Shown here one piece after another: positions 33,876 to 46,900 of a stretch of DNA of 64,000 nt. The position numbers and the translations under genes are program-made. The notes below the pieces were generated by a model that searched no databases, was not told the DNA's origin, and was given only the letters and a program-made list of their open reading frames with translations. How positions within the stretch are numbered: the stretch's first letter is position 1; every line of letters begins with the position of its first letter. The stretch lies in assembly GCF_014839805.1 (NCBI RefSeq), contig NC_051135.1, positions 9,427,291 to 9,491,290 on the forward strand, in the 5' to 3' direction. The DNA is from Manduca sexta (Eukaryota > Arthropoda > Insecta > Lepidoptera > Sphingidae).

Positions 33876-34097
33876 GATTCACTCGAGTATTTTCCTCTTT
33901 TTGATGTAAGGTATAATGCGGAGATTTGTTTCAATTTACAAAGTGAATTGCAGCGTCTGATGTGGAAGTTATTTTTGATTTAACCTGTACTATAATCTCG
34001 GGGTAAACGTAGTCTACATTAAATATATATGCTATCGTAGATTTGTATAAGAGCATTTTCTAGAACAGTACAAGTTGATTTCAAAATTATGAAACGT

Positions 34098-34412
34098 CAT
34101 TGACGTATATTCTATGGATACGAACGTCCATATAAACTATTTGTTCAAAATCTGAACTAAAATGGCAACCAAAACGGCACTGTTATAACCTATATATTCA
34201 CTTGAACAACAAATAATATTAGTTATTTGACTGATATTTTTTGTTCAAATCTAGGTTTATACTTAGACTCGAGTTCATATCATGAACGCCACTCCGTACA
34301 CAACCACAAGCTGTCTATATAGACCATACTAAAGTCATTTGAATGGATATCAGTTCAAATCATTTGAACACAGTGAATGTTTGGAACGCCAAATCTAGTA
34401 CATAGTGCATAT
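34098..34412 (+). repeat. Repeat family F copy 2
   Basis: Full-length match to 15487-15799 in the same orientation, with the same start (CATTGACGTATATTCTAT) and end (TAGTGCATAT). Confidence 0.85.
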
Positions 34413-35092
34413 GATATGGATGTTAAACGTGCAAACTCACATTAATGTGTTTGATTCATAATCAAATATTATATGAATTAAGTCAGAGCGCAGAATTCTC
34501 ATATCCAGTTTAAGTAAATAGACTAATGGTTGAAGAGAAGTAGGTCTTAGCTTAAATGGACAGAACTGTTCTAATACGATTTAGTAAACACAGTTTACCA
34601 ATTAGTAGATTCTGTTCAGCCGCAGAGGCAATAGAACAATTATTTAACCTGACGGTTTTGGGTTTCATGGGAACAATTCAAATAGCATAGGGTTCATAGC
34701 ATCTTAGAGTAGAATTAGAAGGTTTATTTTTAAGATTTTCTGTATGAACTGAATGTAAAAAGTAAAAATTATTGGTCGACTAGAAATGGATATAATAAAG
34801 CACCCATAATTTAGCCCCCGGGATGACAATCCTTGCACTTAAATAATGAAAGAATTTTTAGAATCGGAACAGATGCAGATATTATCGCGTTTCAATTTAA
34901 GATTTTTAAGAGTAGAATGTCAGTGATAAAATATAGCGCTAGTTTTTACACCCTTGTCTTTCCCTTCGAACACAGCCGAGATGATTCAAAAGTACTTAAT
35001 CAAACAAGTTATATAGACAAATCAATAGTTATCTCATTTTTCAAATACGACCTACTAGCAGCGACACTAGGTTAGAACATATAGTTTTATTA

Positions 35093-35330
35093 TGCAGGCA
35101 CAGCTAAGCGACCAACTGCACCTGATGGTAAATGGTTTGGGGCCCAATAGAATCTCGACTGACGAGAGATGATTACCCGTTGACAGTCAACACAATTATG
35201 CCGGCTTCTTGGAACCGGATATATGCAGGCCGATCTCGGAACGCGACACAGTTACGTGGACTACTATGTCGAGTTTTAATACTTTGTGTACGGTGGTCGC
35301 TATCCGGACGGATATAAATATATCCACTTG
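35093..35330 (+). repeat. Repeat family C copy 3
   Basis: Begins near CAACTGCACCTGATGGTAAA; anchors are ACACAATTATGCCGGC, TTGGAACCGGATATATGCAG and GTACGGTGGTCGCTATCCGG; ends GCGGATATAAATATATCC-like. It is well preserved. Confidence 0.85.
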
Positions 35331-35773
35331 CATAAATAAAATGAATACATACTTAGGATGTTAAAACCATTACCGCGCTTCGCCGTAGTCGGGTATAAAG
35401 AATTATGGCGATTCAGTATGGTGACGAATTTAACGCAACCAAATTATCGGGTCGAAGAAGCTCGCTTCCTCTTTCTCAATATAGTTAGAGGATTTATGTC
35501 TTTAACTGTCATAACAAGCAGTCGGGAATTTAAATGTATAGAATGGTTTATAGTATTAGTTTGTTTTGTAAAGTTAATGATGCGAAATTTCGTGTAGTCC
35601 AAATAAATTCTTAATTTACTGTGACATATTCGGGAAAAATTCAACGTTAAAATATGTATCTATTTTGACGATTTCCATAGTCTAAAAGGTTTCTGTACTG
35701 TTATAGGAAGCTGAAGAGTTTGTTTGTTTGAGCGCGCTAATCTCAGAATCTAATAAACCGATTTTGATTTTTG

Positions 35774-36383
35774 TTAAGGTTATAGCTTAAGGTCCATTTT
35801 TCATACATTTTGTTTCACCTTTAAGGCGATACCTCAAGGTCCATTTTCATACATTTTTTTTCACCTTTATTTAAAATGACGAAATTTTAAAGGCCGAAAT
35901 ATCCATGATTATTAATTATTTTTACGTTTTTCTTTCAACTGCGAGAACTAATCACTAACTAGACGTGAATTTAAATTCTTTACTTGCCAATACTTGTTTA
36001 GTTACCCAGATTAAAGGTGAAAAAAATGTATGAAAATGGACCTTGAGGTATCGCCTTAATCTGGGTAACTAAACAAGTATTGGCAAGTAAAGAATTTAAA
36101 TTCACGTCTAGTTAGTGATTAGTTCTCGCAGTTGAAAGAAAAACGTAAAAATAATTAATAATCATGGATATTTCGGCCTTTAAAATTTAATAGGACGAAA
36201 TTTTAAAGGCAAATTTTGAAATATCCATGATTATTAATTATTTTTACATTTTTCTTTCAACTGCGAGAACTAATCACTAACTAGACGTGAATGTAAATTC
36301 TTTACTTGTCAATACTTGTTTAGTTACCCAGATTAAAGGTGAAACAAAATGTATGAAAAATGAACCTTAAGCTATAACCTTAA
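35774..36383. mobile_element. TTAA-flanked foldback element (two-arm form), ~375 bp plus a nested insertion
   Basis: The ends TTAAGGTTATAGCTTAAGG are inverted repeats that extend nearly the whole element. The left arm (35774-35824, then 36060-36190) and right arm (36195-36383) mirror each other through CTAGACGTGAATTTAAATTC and TCAACTGCGAGAACTAATC to a short centre near AATTTAATAGGACGAAATT. Without the internal insertion it is an almost complete palindrome of about 375 bp, able to form a very long hairpin. Confidence 0.85.
35821..36059 (+). mobile_element. TTAA-flanked miniature element (one-arm form), nested in its relative
   Basis: This 239-bp copy has ends TTAAGGCGATACCTCAAGG and its complement. 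It sits at the TTAA of CACCTTTAATCTGGGTAAC in the outer foldback element; TTAA is present on both sides. Interior and ends match 22357-22570 in opposite orientation. Confidence 0.9.
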
Positions 36384-36956
36384 CAGGAAGCTACATTACT
36401 CCAGAGTGCTATAAGCTACGTTTTATCCTGGGTAAATATTTGTCTTCAGTCCGCAGTCCAGAGTCGCAGGCAAAATCTGGATAATGAAAAAAAAAATGAT
36501 AAGCCCCTTCACATGTTTAAACTCTTTAAGAGGCCACATCACAACACGAGGATGACCAACATGAATAGTTTTGCATAGACAACAGAATTCAATTTATCGA
36601 GAAGTAGCATTTGCCGTGTCGAGCTTTGTTGCATGGATATAATGGATGTGATAGAAACTGCTTCGTTATGAAGTTTTTTTCTACTATATAAGACATTTCT
36701 ATTCATCTATCTATAGTAGTTTTCCATTAACATTCACAAAGGCAAAATTAAAAAGCGTTTGTATTTAATAAAAATGTTGAAAAGGGTACACGATATTTGA
36801 AATTGGGGAATGTTTTTTATTTGAATGTTGGCCTAGTTTTGAGCGATATCTTTTTTTCAATTTACTAGAACGATATAACATCAAGTGTCAATTCAGATTT
36901 TTACATATTCTTTACCCGATGTATGAAGCTCCTCCCTCCTAGATATTTTATATTTA

Positions 36957-37183
36957 ACATACACACATTCATGGCTTTTATTCCCGAAGAGGTAGGCAGA
37001 AGCGCAACTGTTTCATCTTCTTTCCGACGTATGTATTCCATCCCACGCTGATGAGCCTATATAAGGGACAAATTCCAGACTCCGGGCTAATACTGAGAAG
37101 AAAAACCAAATACTCGACCCGGAGTCGATCCAGGGACCTCAGCACTACAGTCATGCCGTAATACAACTACGCCACCGAGGCAG
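36957..37183 (-). mobile_element. tRNA-derived SINE-2 copy
   Basis: The reverse complement starts CTGCCTCGGTGGCGTAGTTG, an A-box-like tRNA head, has a B-box-like GGATCGACTCC (37121-37131 on plus) and a body with GAATTTGTCCCTTATATAGG. It ends TCGGGAATAAAAGCCATGAA, the typical SINE-2 tail. This is the best SINE-2 reference in the window. Confidence 0.85.
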
Positions 37184-37189
37184 TTTTAT

Positions 37190-40100
37190 CTTTAAACACA
37201 GGTTTAATGGTTCATTTTATACTAAACGGAAACTACCAAAGTTACATATTTTTAATAAAATTTGTTGAACTATAACACAAGTAATATTTTTAACTGTTTT
37301 TCACCATTGACTACTGTAATATTATAAGGGTTTATTAATAAAGTTTTTAATTAAGTACTACCAATTTCAGACACCAATGAAACGTAAGTATTAAATCAAA
37401 ACAACAGAAATCAAAAAACATTTCTGAGAAATATCTTTTAATTTCCTAACGAAAAGAAATATGAAACAAACGATCAGACCTAACATAAATCACTTTCATC
37501 CACAATAAAGGCTATTAGTTACGAATCTAATACAGAAAGACGGATGGAAATGAGAGAGGAATTATTGCGCATAATGAATGGGTCACTAGTCATGCCAAGA
37601 CCCTCAACGGTAAAGGAAACGAGGTAATCTGCGAACGAGGGAGATTTATACACGGTTTTTTTGTTATTTCGTCACGGTCGAATGGTCATGAATGGGTGCC
37701 TCCCCAATAAGCGATGTTGCCAACTGATATTGTCTATTGATGCCTTTATGTGTTTTTTATACAAATGACAAGACGAACCGCGTAGTCTGGTCATAAATTG
37801 AGGAGTTGTAAGTTAAGAACCTCATGGGAGTAAAAGGGAAGGTGCTAGAAGGTACGATACGTCATGTAGGTGCTCAATTAGGATCAATTGTTTCATTCGC
37901 TCGTCTGCACTCTTTCTACTAAGTTTAGGTACGCCTTTATTCTATGGGATTAGGCTAAAAAGTGGTACACTTACATTTTACTCACTAACATCCAACCTAA
38001 AATATGATAGGCCCTAACGACTCTATCATCCGATTTACTCCATTTAAAATATATTTCCACATGCTCAACTCAAGCTAAGTAAGCTCTTTATAGAAAGAAA
38101 AATCCAATTAACCGTTAATCCTCCTAGAGGCTTAACTGCTTTTTAATTTTCGCTCATACGTATTTAGGGTGATTCCAATTTTTATTTTTATATTTTCACT
38201 CTTAAGACTTACATATTATAATGTCGAAGTTGGATTTTTTATTTAGAATCATATTAAATAAACAGATCAATTTCAATGACGTTACTTAGTTCAAAATAGA
38301 TCTAGATCGAATGATAAAAAAAATTAAAAGCTAAGACATTAAACATTATAGCTAATTATAGACTGAACATCAAAACCAAATTTGGGCTCCAAAAGTTATT
38401 ACCTCGTTGTGTTATTTTATTGTCACAGCATCCTTGGATAGTAATACAAAAGTATGCTAATAAGGAATAAATATGAAGTATTCTATATTGGCGTTTTCTA
38501 TTTCACGGTAGATAGAATAACCATCACATGAGCGCAAAATTCTTGTATGACAATCTTCCCAATATCCTCTCTATATTAGATCTCTTGGTTAAAAGACTTA
38601 ACCAACGCAAGAGAATATTAAGCATAAGCAAAGACCGGTGTTAATAAACATTAAATCTGTTTCCAAGTTTTATCAAATACACAATGGGTGTATGAGCATA
38701 ACGTCTTAACAGCTCATTTAACACAATTTAACTGCAACCGCATATTGGCCATTACGCTGTATCTGTAACGCGACCTAATGGACACACAATGCTCGCGGAA
38801 TTAGACGACCCGACCGGCTTCGAGATGCTTTAATGGCCTCTGGACTGCATCGTGTAATCTCGGTAATAGTATTTAATCAGGCGATGGATTATGAACTTTT
38901 TGTTCAGGATTTTTGGAATGCTACGTAGTGGGTATATGGAAATTTCTGATCAGGTTACGAGAATTTGGAGAATTCCACGTAAATCAGTTTTTCTATAAAA
39001 TTGTATGTGAAAGTTTATATGTGTGGGTATTTTTATATGTTGTTCTATTTGACTGGTATTGATATTGATGACTGAAGATTTAATGATTTTATTTAACGAT
39101 CACAGTTCTACGTAAGTATCTTACAAATTTAAATCTTTTTCTCTTCCTCTAAATTCCTGTAACGTTGTCACTATTTTTAGCTAATCTTTCTACCCATCAA
39201 TCGATTTTCTCTTCTCCTCGATCATTGTCACCCATATGCGCGAAGCTAATATTATATCCATCTATTTCCAAAACCCTTCTATAATTCGTTTAACTTAGTT
39301 CACGGTAAAACGGTGCCAACTCTAACCGAACGTGATTCCAGATCCCGAGTGAGACGTCAATCAAAGTCTCCCTACGTTGTTTAAACGGAACTAACGGTGC
39401 GTTTCTTTTTTATTCCATTTCCTATCAAAAATAGTACATTTCGTTTTACAGTGCTGCACATTTCAAACGTAAAATGCCTATTGTGATTTACATCGTGCGC
39501 TGCGTTGTTTCCACGGTTCGCGCTGTCATGTGCTTATTTTTTGGCAATACATCGATTCTGTGTCGCTGTTTTTTCTCTGTGTTTTGAATGTAGATTTACT
39601 GTGTCATAGGAACAAACTATATTACTTTGATGTCGTGATAGTTCTAAAAAACAGACACCGTTTCGAATTTTACAAAATGTTTAGTGCTATTTTTCGTGCT
39701 ATTAATAAAATTTTAAATATTATTTTGCACCATTTTCAAGCTATCTTTATTGAGCTTTACTAATAAGTGAATAATAACGTCCTTAGTAAATTTTCTAACG
39801 TGAATTGATGAGATCGGTGTGGTTGTGATTCCAATGCTATGTGACATTTTTGGAAGCCTAAACGTCCAGTGAAATAGGGATTGTCCATTACCAGCCATTG
39901 CTATAGCCACTAATTCCTAGCTAAGCTACGTATAAAAAACACACAAAAACAATATTGTTTAATTTATATATTCTTAGGCACCGACTCCAACAAATTTTGA
40001 ACATAAAAACGCGAATTGAAAATAAAATTCCATTGCATTATTATAATTTGCAATAACCTGCAGATTAAGTTCAATTATTTTTTTGATTATTGTCGTATTT

Positions 40101-40700
40101 GAAGAAGTTTTTTCGGCTTTAAATAAAATTTTACGGGCGATATTCGATCAGCTATTTATGAGAATTCCTAGAACCTTAAAACGAATTATTTTTTGTCGCA
40201 TCATAAAATATGCATAGTTCTCGTGGGATTTTATTTCTTAAAAAATACTTTAAAGTAGACAGAGCTGTGAGGCATATAGTATGTTTAGGTATAATATGCC
40301 AACAAGATTGATGTATTTACGTACACTGTGATTAATTTCCAAATCTTTCTCCTCGAGATTACATTTAGTCCCTAAGCCAATAAGAAAATAGAATAAAGAT
40401 TATATTATTGCTTAGAAGATATTAATTAACTGTGCTTCTGAACTAGTACAGAAGAACTAAGTATATTTACGGATACAAAAATACACAAATTCATCGTATA
40501 GCTTGACTTCAAAAATTGCTTCAAATCTCCGAATTATAAAAAATTAACAATTCCTCCAAACATTACAGGAAGTGTAGAAGTTTTAAGTATTTAAACCTTC
40601 CAAGTTAGTTTACCCACAAACTTTAACCTCTAAAGTGCGGTTTACAGCGAACTTGTCCGTTGGATTCCGTCAAAAACCGCCACAAAGCCATAACTGGTTA
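37190..40700. other. Non-coding stretch with GC-richer blocks
   Basis: No exon or transposon was recognised. Less AT-rich unique blocks occur at about 38740-38880 (TAACGCGACCTAATGGACAC, GACGACCCGACCGGCTTCG) and 39300-39420 (ACGGTGCCAACTCTAACCG), which could be constrained non-coding DNA. Confidence 0.4.
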
Positions 40701-40702
40701 TC

Positions 40703-41128
40703 GTCACTATTTCTGTAAATTGTTATTTTTAACTTTGAAATGTATTATCGACATTTTAAATTTTACAATCAATAACTATCGCAATGTACTTTAGGAATAT
40801 TTTGGCGGCTTCATCAGATCACATCTAAACACTTATAGTGGAACCTTGCATCTTTTTTATTTGTATGGATTGTTATTCTTAACTTTAGAACGTATTGAAG
40901 ACTATTTAGATCTTAAAATCAAAGTCTATCGCAATTTACTCTAAGAGTATTTTCGCGACTTCACCAAATCACTTCTAGATGCTTGTAATGGAACTTCTCA
41001 CCATCATTTTTGTAGAAATCATTATTTGTAACTTGGTAGAAAAATGGAAATAGATCTTGAGATTAACCAATCAATTACCTTATGGTATTTTGGCAGTGTT
41101 TTAAGGGGCTAACGTTGAACTCTTGCTT
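40703..41128. repeat. Old tandem triplication, unit ~150 bp
   Basis: Three diverged units start near 40703, 40853 and 41003. (T/A)TTATT.(T/G)TAACTT recurs at 40722, 40872 and 41021; (T/C)TATCGCAAT.TACT and GGTATTTTGG.(G)G-like blocks and TG.AAC.T(T/C)TTGC/CTCA follow at constant spacing. No coding frame spans the units. Confidence 0.75.
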
Positions 41129-41705
41129 TATGTAATTCTGGCTGATGCATGAGGATTCAGCAATATACCAACTTGCAATTTGTCCAAACATGAAAACCGT
41201 GAATAATAGCGGAGTAGAGAGTGGCCTTTTTCAAATATTTGGATATTCATAGCGTATAAAATTATAATCAAACATTACGAACGATTTACTAAACATTGGG
41301 AAAGCAGGGTAATATGTTACTTAAATTAATAATCTTTAGAACGACATTACTAAAAAATATTTATTTATTTAAGGTATGGAAGATTTACAGCTATACGAAC
41401 CTAAATAACTGTATAATAGTTGACTGATAGCCAATAACAAGCCTTCACTTATAGTCATGATTATAGCTAAAAATGAGCAGACAAGTACTGTAGCTAATAA
41501 GACAATTACAATTTCGTTTGAATATTATTGTAAGAAATATTAAGAGGAAAAATAATATAAAATGTATATATTAATACTATCAAAATATTTACGAGAACAG
41601 ACCACCTATATGTCCTGTATAAAAAAGTTAAGGCTTAAGCACATTCTTGCCGAGTACAAACTAGATGTGAATGGATCAAAATCGCGCTGTTAACATATTT
41701 TGTTA

Positions 41706-41946
41706 AAGTTCATGTGTGTATTCTTTGTGAATTTATCTTTCGCTTTAACGATGAAGGAAAACATCGTGAGGAAACCTGCACATCTGAGAAGTTCGCTATA
41801 GGAATTTCGAAGGTGTGTGAAGTCTACCAATCCGCACTAGGCCAGCTTAGTTGACTAAGGTCTAATCCCTCTCAGTAGTAGAGGAGGCCCGTGCTCAGCA
41901 GTGGGCAAGTATATAATACAGGGCTGATATTATTATTATTATTATA
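41706..41946 (+). mobile_element. SINE-1 copy, 5'-truncated
   Basis: It lacks the tRNA head and starts at CATGTGTGTATTCTTTGTG. The core GAAAACATCGTGAGGAAACC and the tail CAGGGCTGATATTATTATTA are nearly identical to 2792-3118, so this is a young copy. Confidence 0.9.
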
Positions 41947-41949
41947 CCC

Positions 41950-44900
41950 TTTCAAGTATGGAGGTAACACCTACCTGACATGAAGCTAAACTTTATCTGT
42001 TTACGCACTCTAATCAAAGCCGGGCTAATAGCGTCAGGTCTCAGGTCGGAAGGCGCCAAATATTTGAACGGGCCACGCTAGTGTCAAAACGTAAACAGGC
42101 TTGCGGTTGTTAATGAATGGCTTAGTGTCGCATCTAACGCACCGTGAGACCATGAGAAACGAGCTGTTACTGCTAATGACGAGTCTGGGTGCAAGAATGT
42201 ACGTATAATCTTAAGGATAGGTTAAAGTTTAAAGTCTGTTTGTAAATTTTTCTCTATGTCCCCAGATTATTCAAGAATTGTATTTTGTTAAGTATTTCGT
42301 ATTTTCGTCTGTGTAAAGATAGTTTTTCAGCAAAAGTATTACTCAATTGTATCTTATTCTTCTCTTTTGTACTTTCGCTATCTCTTCTATAAAATACTAG
42401 GGAGAAGAACGTAGGATATGATCATGAATTTCTACCATAAATCTATATTTCATCAGTTTCATAATAATCAACCATCGAAATAACGAGCCCTGCTTCCAAA
42501 CATGTCTAAACACTAAAAATGATCGCGAATTTCGTGAATTCGAAAACTCGTTCGCATTGAAATAATTTACGTGGAAATCATATCCCCGCGCATACCTTTA
42601 CAACCCACGTTATTCATGCCACATTAGATTCGCACAAAATGTCTGAACGTTGCCTCTATTGTTTGCTGGTAAAGTCAGGATCACACTGACTGGCTTTGGC
42701 AAACAAACTACTAGAGCTTACACACGTTGTCGATGGAGGAATAATAAGCACATTGTTATTTATTGCATGAAAAAATTCTTTCGGATCTTGTTAGAGAGAT
42801 TTTATAATGTGTAACCGTTTGTTATCCTAAATATATAAAAAAATAGAAAAAAAAGATGGGTGCCAAAAGCCAATGATCTTGACTGAAAACCTTCACGAGT
42901 GTTTATTATCGCAACGTAACTGTCAATTTTCCTTCATCGATGCGTTCAGGATTAAGTATACCAAGTAACAATAATATTGTCCTTGCGGCTTCATGCGAAA
43001 TGTCACCAGCAGATACTGATTTTTTTTTAGAATCAGAACAAAAGGTCCAGTAATTTATTCCGCGTTAAAAAAAAAAAAACTCAGCTTTATAAGACAGACC
43101 AGGGCAATGTCGATGGGGTAAATCACTGTTATACAAACGTTCTTCTAGGTAGACGTTATTCTTATTTATGCGCTAGTAGCACCATAAAATTGTTTTAGAG
43201 TATGAAGGAATTTCAAGTTTCAGTTATTACTTAAATTGTGGGAGATATCTCGATCCTTGCATTGTTAGGTTAACATAGCTTCTATACGTAAAAGTTGTTT
43301 TAAACATCAGATTGACAACCTCGAGGTCATTAAAAAAAAAATATTTAGCTGTAAATTTATTCACCGACTAACTCCAGGAAATCTACATACTCTCAATCTC
43401 ACACGAGAATTGATTTCAGTGTTTATTTTTGTATTTCATCCAACACGAATGATATTTTAACATTCGGAATATTCAATCCAAAACGATGTGCCCATACCTT
43501 AACATTTACGCCCATTGCCAGCAAAAAATATGAACAGAAAAAATAAATGAACAAAAAAATATGCCGATCGTGAAAATGTATTGAGTATTTCACATAACTT
43601 TTCTCGTACAATTGTAATTGACATATCTAAAAGAAGTAGGTTCGTAGAAGAAGTCATGAAAACTGTAGGACGTAATTAATGTAAAATAAATAATAAAAAC
43701 AAAGATCCAACTCGACAGATAATTAAAACATTGCAATTTACTGTGGCATAAAGGTGAAAATCATGCAAAATTCCTTTCATTTTACCCACAAACACGTGTC
43801 AACATCTGAAGGTTTTAATGAAACCGCATTAAAAAACGGTCTTAATTAAGACCGGGCCATTCAACGGACGTATCTCCCTTAATTTCTGCCACAGTTGCCT
43901 CTCATTATCGCTTCATGTTTGATTTACTACCGCCTGTTTGGCGTTTTGATTAATTTTCCGAAGGCACCGCTTGGGAATTCGGTATTCGCTTGAAAAAAGT
44001 CTTAAGAATTTTTTCGCTAATTACCCGGATTAAGGGTACGTTTTTCCTATCGATTATGAATATTAAATTCCGTATCTTAGCTTTTGCGTTTTTTGCTGTT
44101 GGATTAATTTAATTGGACGTTTTTAAGGATCGTTGTCAGAGTTAAATGTTTTTTAATCTTTTGATTTTAAGAATAATTAGTGCGGATAGATTTGGAGTTG
44201 GTGAAATAGAATTTTAGTACATTGAAAATCATTCAGATATTAATTTATCAGGAGGGAATATAATACCACTGATGGTAAGTAATACTGTGCCCGACAAAAG
44301 TATGAATAAAAGAATAAAAGATGATGTTGCTGCACATATCACCATAGCGTAAGAGATATTAAGTCTATCTTGCGAATAAAGACGGCCTGCTTCCTTGTAC
44401 CCTTACCAAATTAAATGTTAAGTTCGATGTATAACAAACACAACTACATAAATTCAAAATTAATAAAATCACCTTTACATTAAAATTAAACCATTTGTCG
44501 TATTTTATCGCGGTTTTAATATATTCGTTTTTCTCCCTATAACACACTAAAATATTAAAATAGCAATAAAATCTAAAAATAATTTAATTTTAATGTATAA
44601 ATTCGCGCAAACATAAGAAATCACCTTTACATTCTCAACTAAGTAGTTACATGTCTCTTTCATAACCAATATTCCAAACCCGGTGTTCATAATTCCCCGG
44701 TCTTCGTAAATCTTTTGCCAATAGGAAACTTTGACCTACATCATTTATTCGGGACGCTAAATAAACCAGAACAGTTCAGTACCCGTGGGACAGTTTCATA
44801 TTTCAGAGGAGATGAAGTTGCAAGACTGATAAACTCAATTTTTATAGCACTTACTATCTTCTACTCGCGGCTCTTCTCGTGTTTTGTAGAATATCTTGAT

Positions 44901-46900
44901 CCCTATAGGGTAAAAATAGCTTAACTTATTCTATTAATCTTGGAGAGGGATTTTTTATTTTATTTGACCACAATCGGCCCGTTTAGTGATTCAGATTTTT
45001 TTATTTGATAATGTCAATTCCGGAAATGACAAATCCTATTTAAAAATGAATTCCTAGTATCTGTAATTATATATACGGAAAATACAGTTACGTCAAATAC
45101 AATAGACATAAAAAACAGTTTAATGTTTACATCTCTGGAACTGTGGTATAGTTATATAATACTAGTGAGATTGCTAGAATAAAAAATCTATTTTATTAAC
45201 CCACGAGTAATAAACCTCGCAACGTTACATTTAAACGGGCTAGCGTTAGAAGCAAAAAAAGGCAAATTAATTGCGCAGTAGTTCATAGCACTGTTTTAAT
45301 GGCAGTAAGTTTGCGGTCTAGGAAAAAGTATATTACTGCTTTTATTGTGGCCTCCCCTCCTCGTTTTATGAAGCATCTTAGCAGATAGTCTTACATGTTT
45401 TGTGCTAGAAATAAGGCGATATAGTATGCAGGTTGTCTGGTAAGTTATTGCGACCGCGTTACTTTGAGAATATATTTGTTGGAGCTCTGAGCACCGAGGT
45501 CTAATGAATGGGTGGGATAAGCTCGCGTGGATCTTTGAAACAAAAGCCATGGAGCTAGTTTGTCGAGATTTTACAAAATATGGTGTTGAGCGAGGATATA
45601 TTGAGAGTATTCATTGAAAATTTTTAATTCCAAATAATTTGTGCGTGCATTTTCTAATCGGAAAATACTAGACTATAGATGCTTAATATCAAACCTACAA
45701 ACTCAGGACAATATTCAATCGCCACTGCACATAATAATGAAGGCAGTATAGTGTTATGCAGTATTTTGAATTCGAAGGCCTTGTAGTAATGCTGGTTATA
45801 AGATAAACATGATATGATGATTACTTTTGAGTAAATGACATACTCCTGTCTTAATTAGTAACGTAAAAAGCTGATATCTAAATACATAACCGGAATGGTT
45901 TTACATTTCATAAGCTAATTTAAATTCCAAAAATCTCAGTACGTTTCAAATCACAAAACGACAACTAATATTTTCCGACAGAACGAGATGGCAATACCGA
46001 AAACAATAACAATGAGCGAGAAGCACAATCAACCGACACAAATGGCCCAGGAAGTCGGACGGAAACTAACGATGCAGTTTCATTAGACTACAATTAGTCC
46101 TGACAGCTTCGTGATGACACTCCGAGGGATGTTAATTGTATTCGACATGTCGGTATTTTGTATTGGGTTCGAAATTTGAATTGTTTCTACTGATCCCTTC
46201 AAAGTTACTTTAGAAGTCCAATACAACGAGTTGCAGAAGTATTATAGTTGTCTCATTCGACATTACTTTTTGATACCTGTAGGTTGATTCCCTATGCTAC
46301 TCGCTATAACACACCGTAAACGCGTGTTGTCAAAACAAGCTCTAAACACAAACGCGTTTCATACACGCGCCACGATGTGTAATTGAAAAATAGGTATTGT
46401 GTATGCCGTACGATAGGTTGTCTATGCTTAATATTTTGTATATTACGATGTGTTAATGCGTTCAGAAATATTTCATCCCCTCGAATCGGCAAGTATCGGT
46501 TTTTGAAAAGGCTTTTTTTTGTTTGTATTCGTGATATTAAATTATGTAACTCGAATAAATCACTGCCAAACTTTATTTAATCCCATTTTTGTATATACTT
46601 AAATGTAAGAAACATGAAAGGAATATAAAAAGAATTTAAAGAAATTTCTGTAGACTGTGATTGTTTTCAAACGAAAAATATAACTTCAAAATGATTGTCA
46701 AATGTCAATGTCATAGACTTATTTACTGGATTTATTTACTAAAGCCACATTTTAAAAATTGAATTGAATTGATATATTTAATGCTACTGAAGATTTTACA
46801 CGAATGCTGTTATATGAGTAATAGTAAATGCTGTTGTGCTAATGCAGTTTGTGCAAAATTGTTAAGGCATTAACTATTTATTTTTTTATTTAGTTAAATA
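41950..46900. other. Non-coding stretch, candidate conserved blocks
   Basis: No exon was identified. Unique, less AT-rich blocks lie at about 42040-42165 (GGAAGGCGCCAAATATTTG, CATCTAACGCACCGTGAGAC) and 43815-44045. Reading frames at 43423-43611, 44365-44547, 44715-44924 and 45296-45550 show no family features. Confidence 0.4.
43837..43854. promoter_or_regulatory. 18-bp perfect palindrome with homeodomain-type core
   Basis: CGGTCTTAATTAAGACCG is fully self-complementary around TTAATTAA, with further TAAT/ATTA motifs (GATTAATTTTCC, CTAATTACCCGGATTAAGG) downstream to 44040. Homeodomain proteins bind TAATTA (established). Regulatory function here is inference. Confidence 0.4.

Larger units (their letters stand above)
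35708..36478 (-). repeat. Repeat family D copy hosting nested elements
   Basis: The flanks AGCTGAAGAGTTTGTTTGTT (35710 on) and CAGGAAGCTACATTACTCCA (36384 on) are adjacent in other D copies. Here 35774-36383 has been inserted between them, at a TTAA. Confidence 0.75.
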
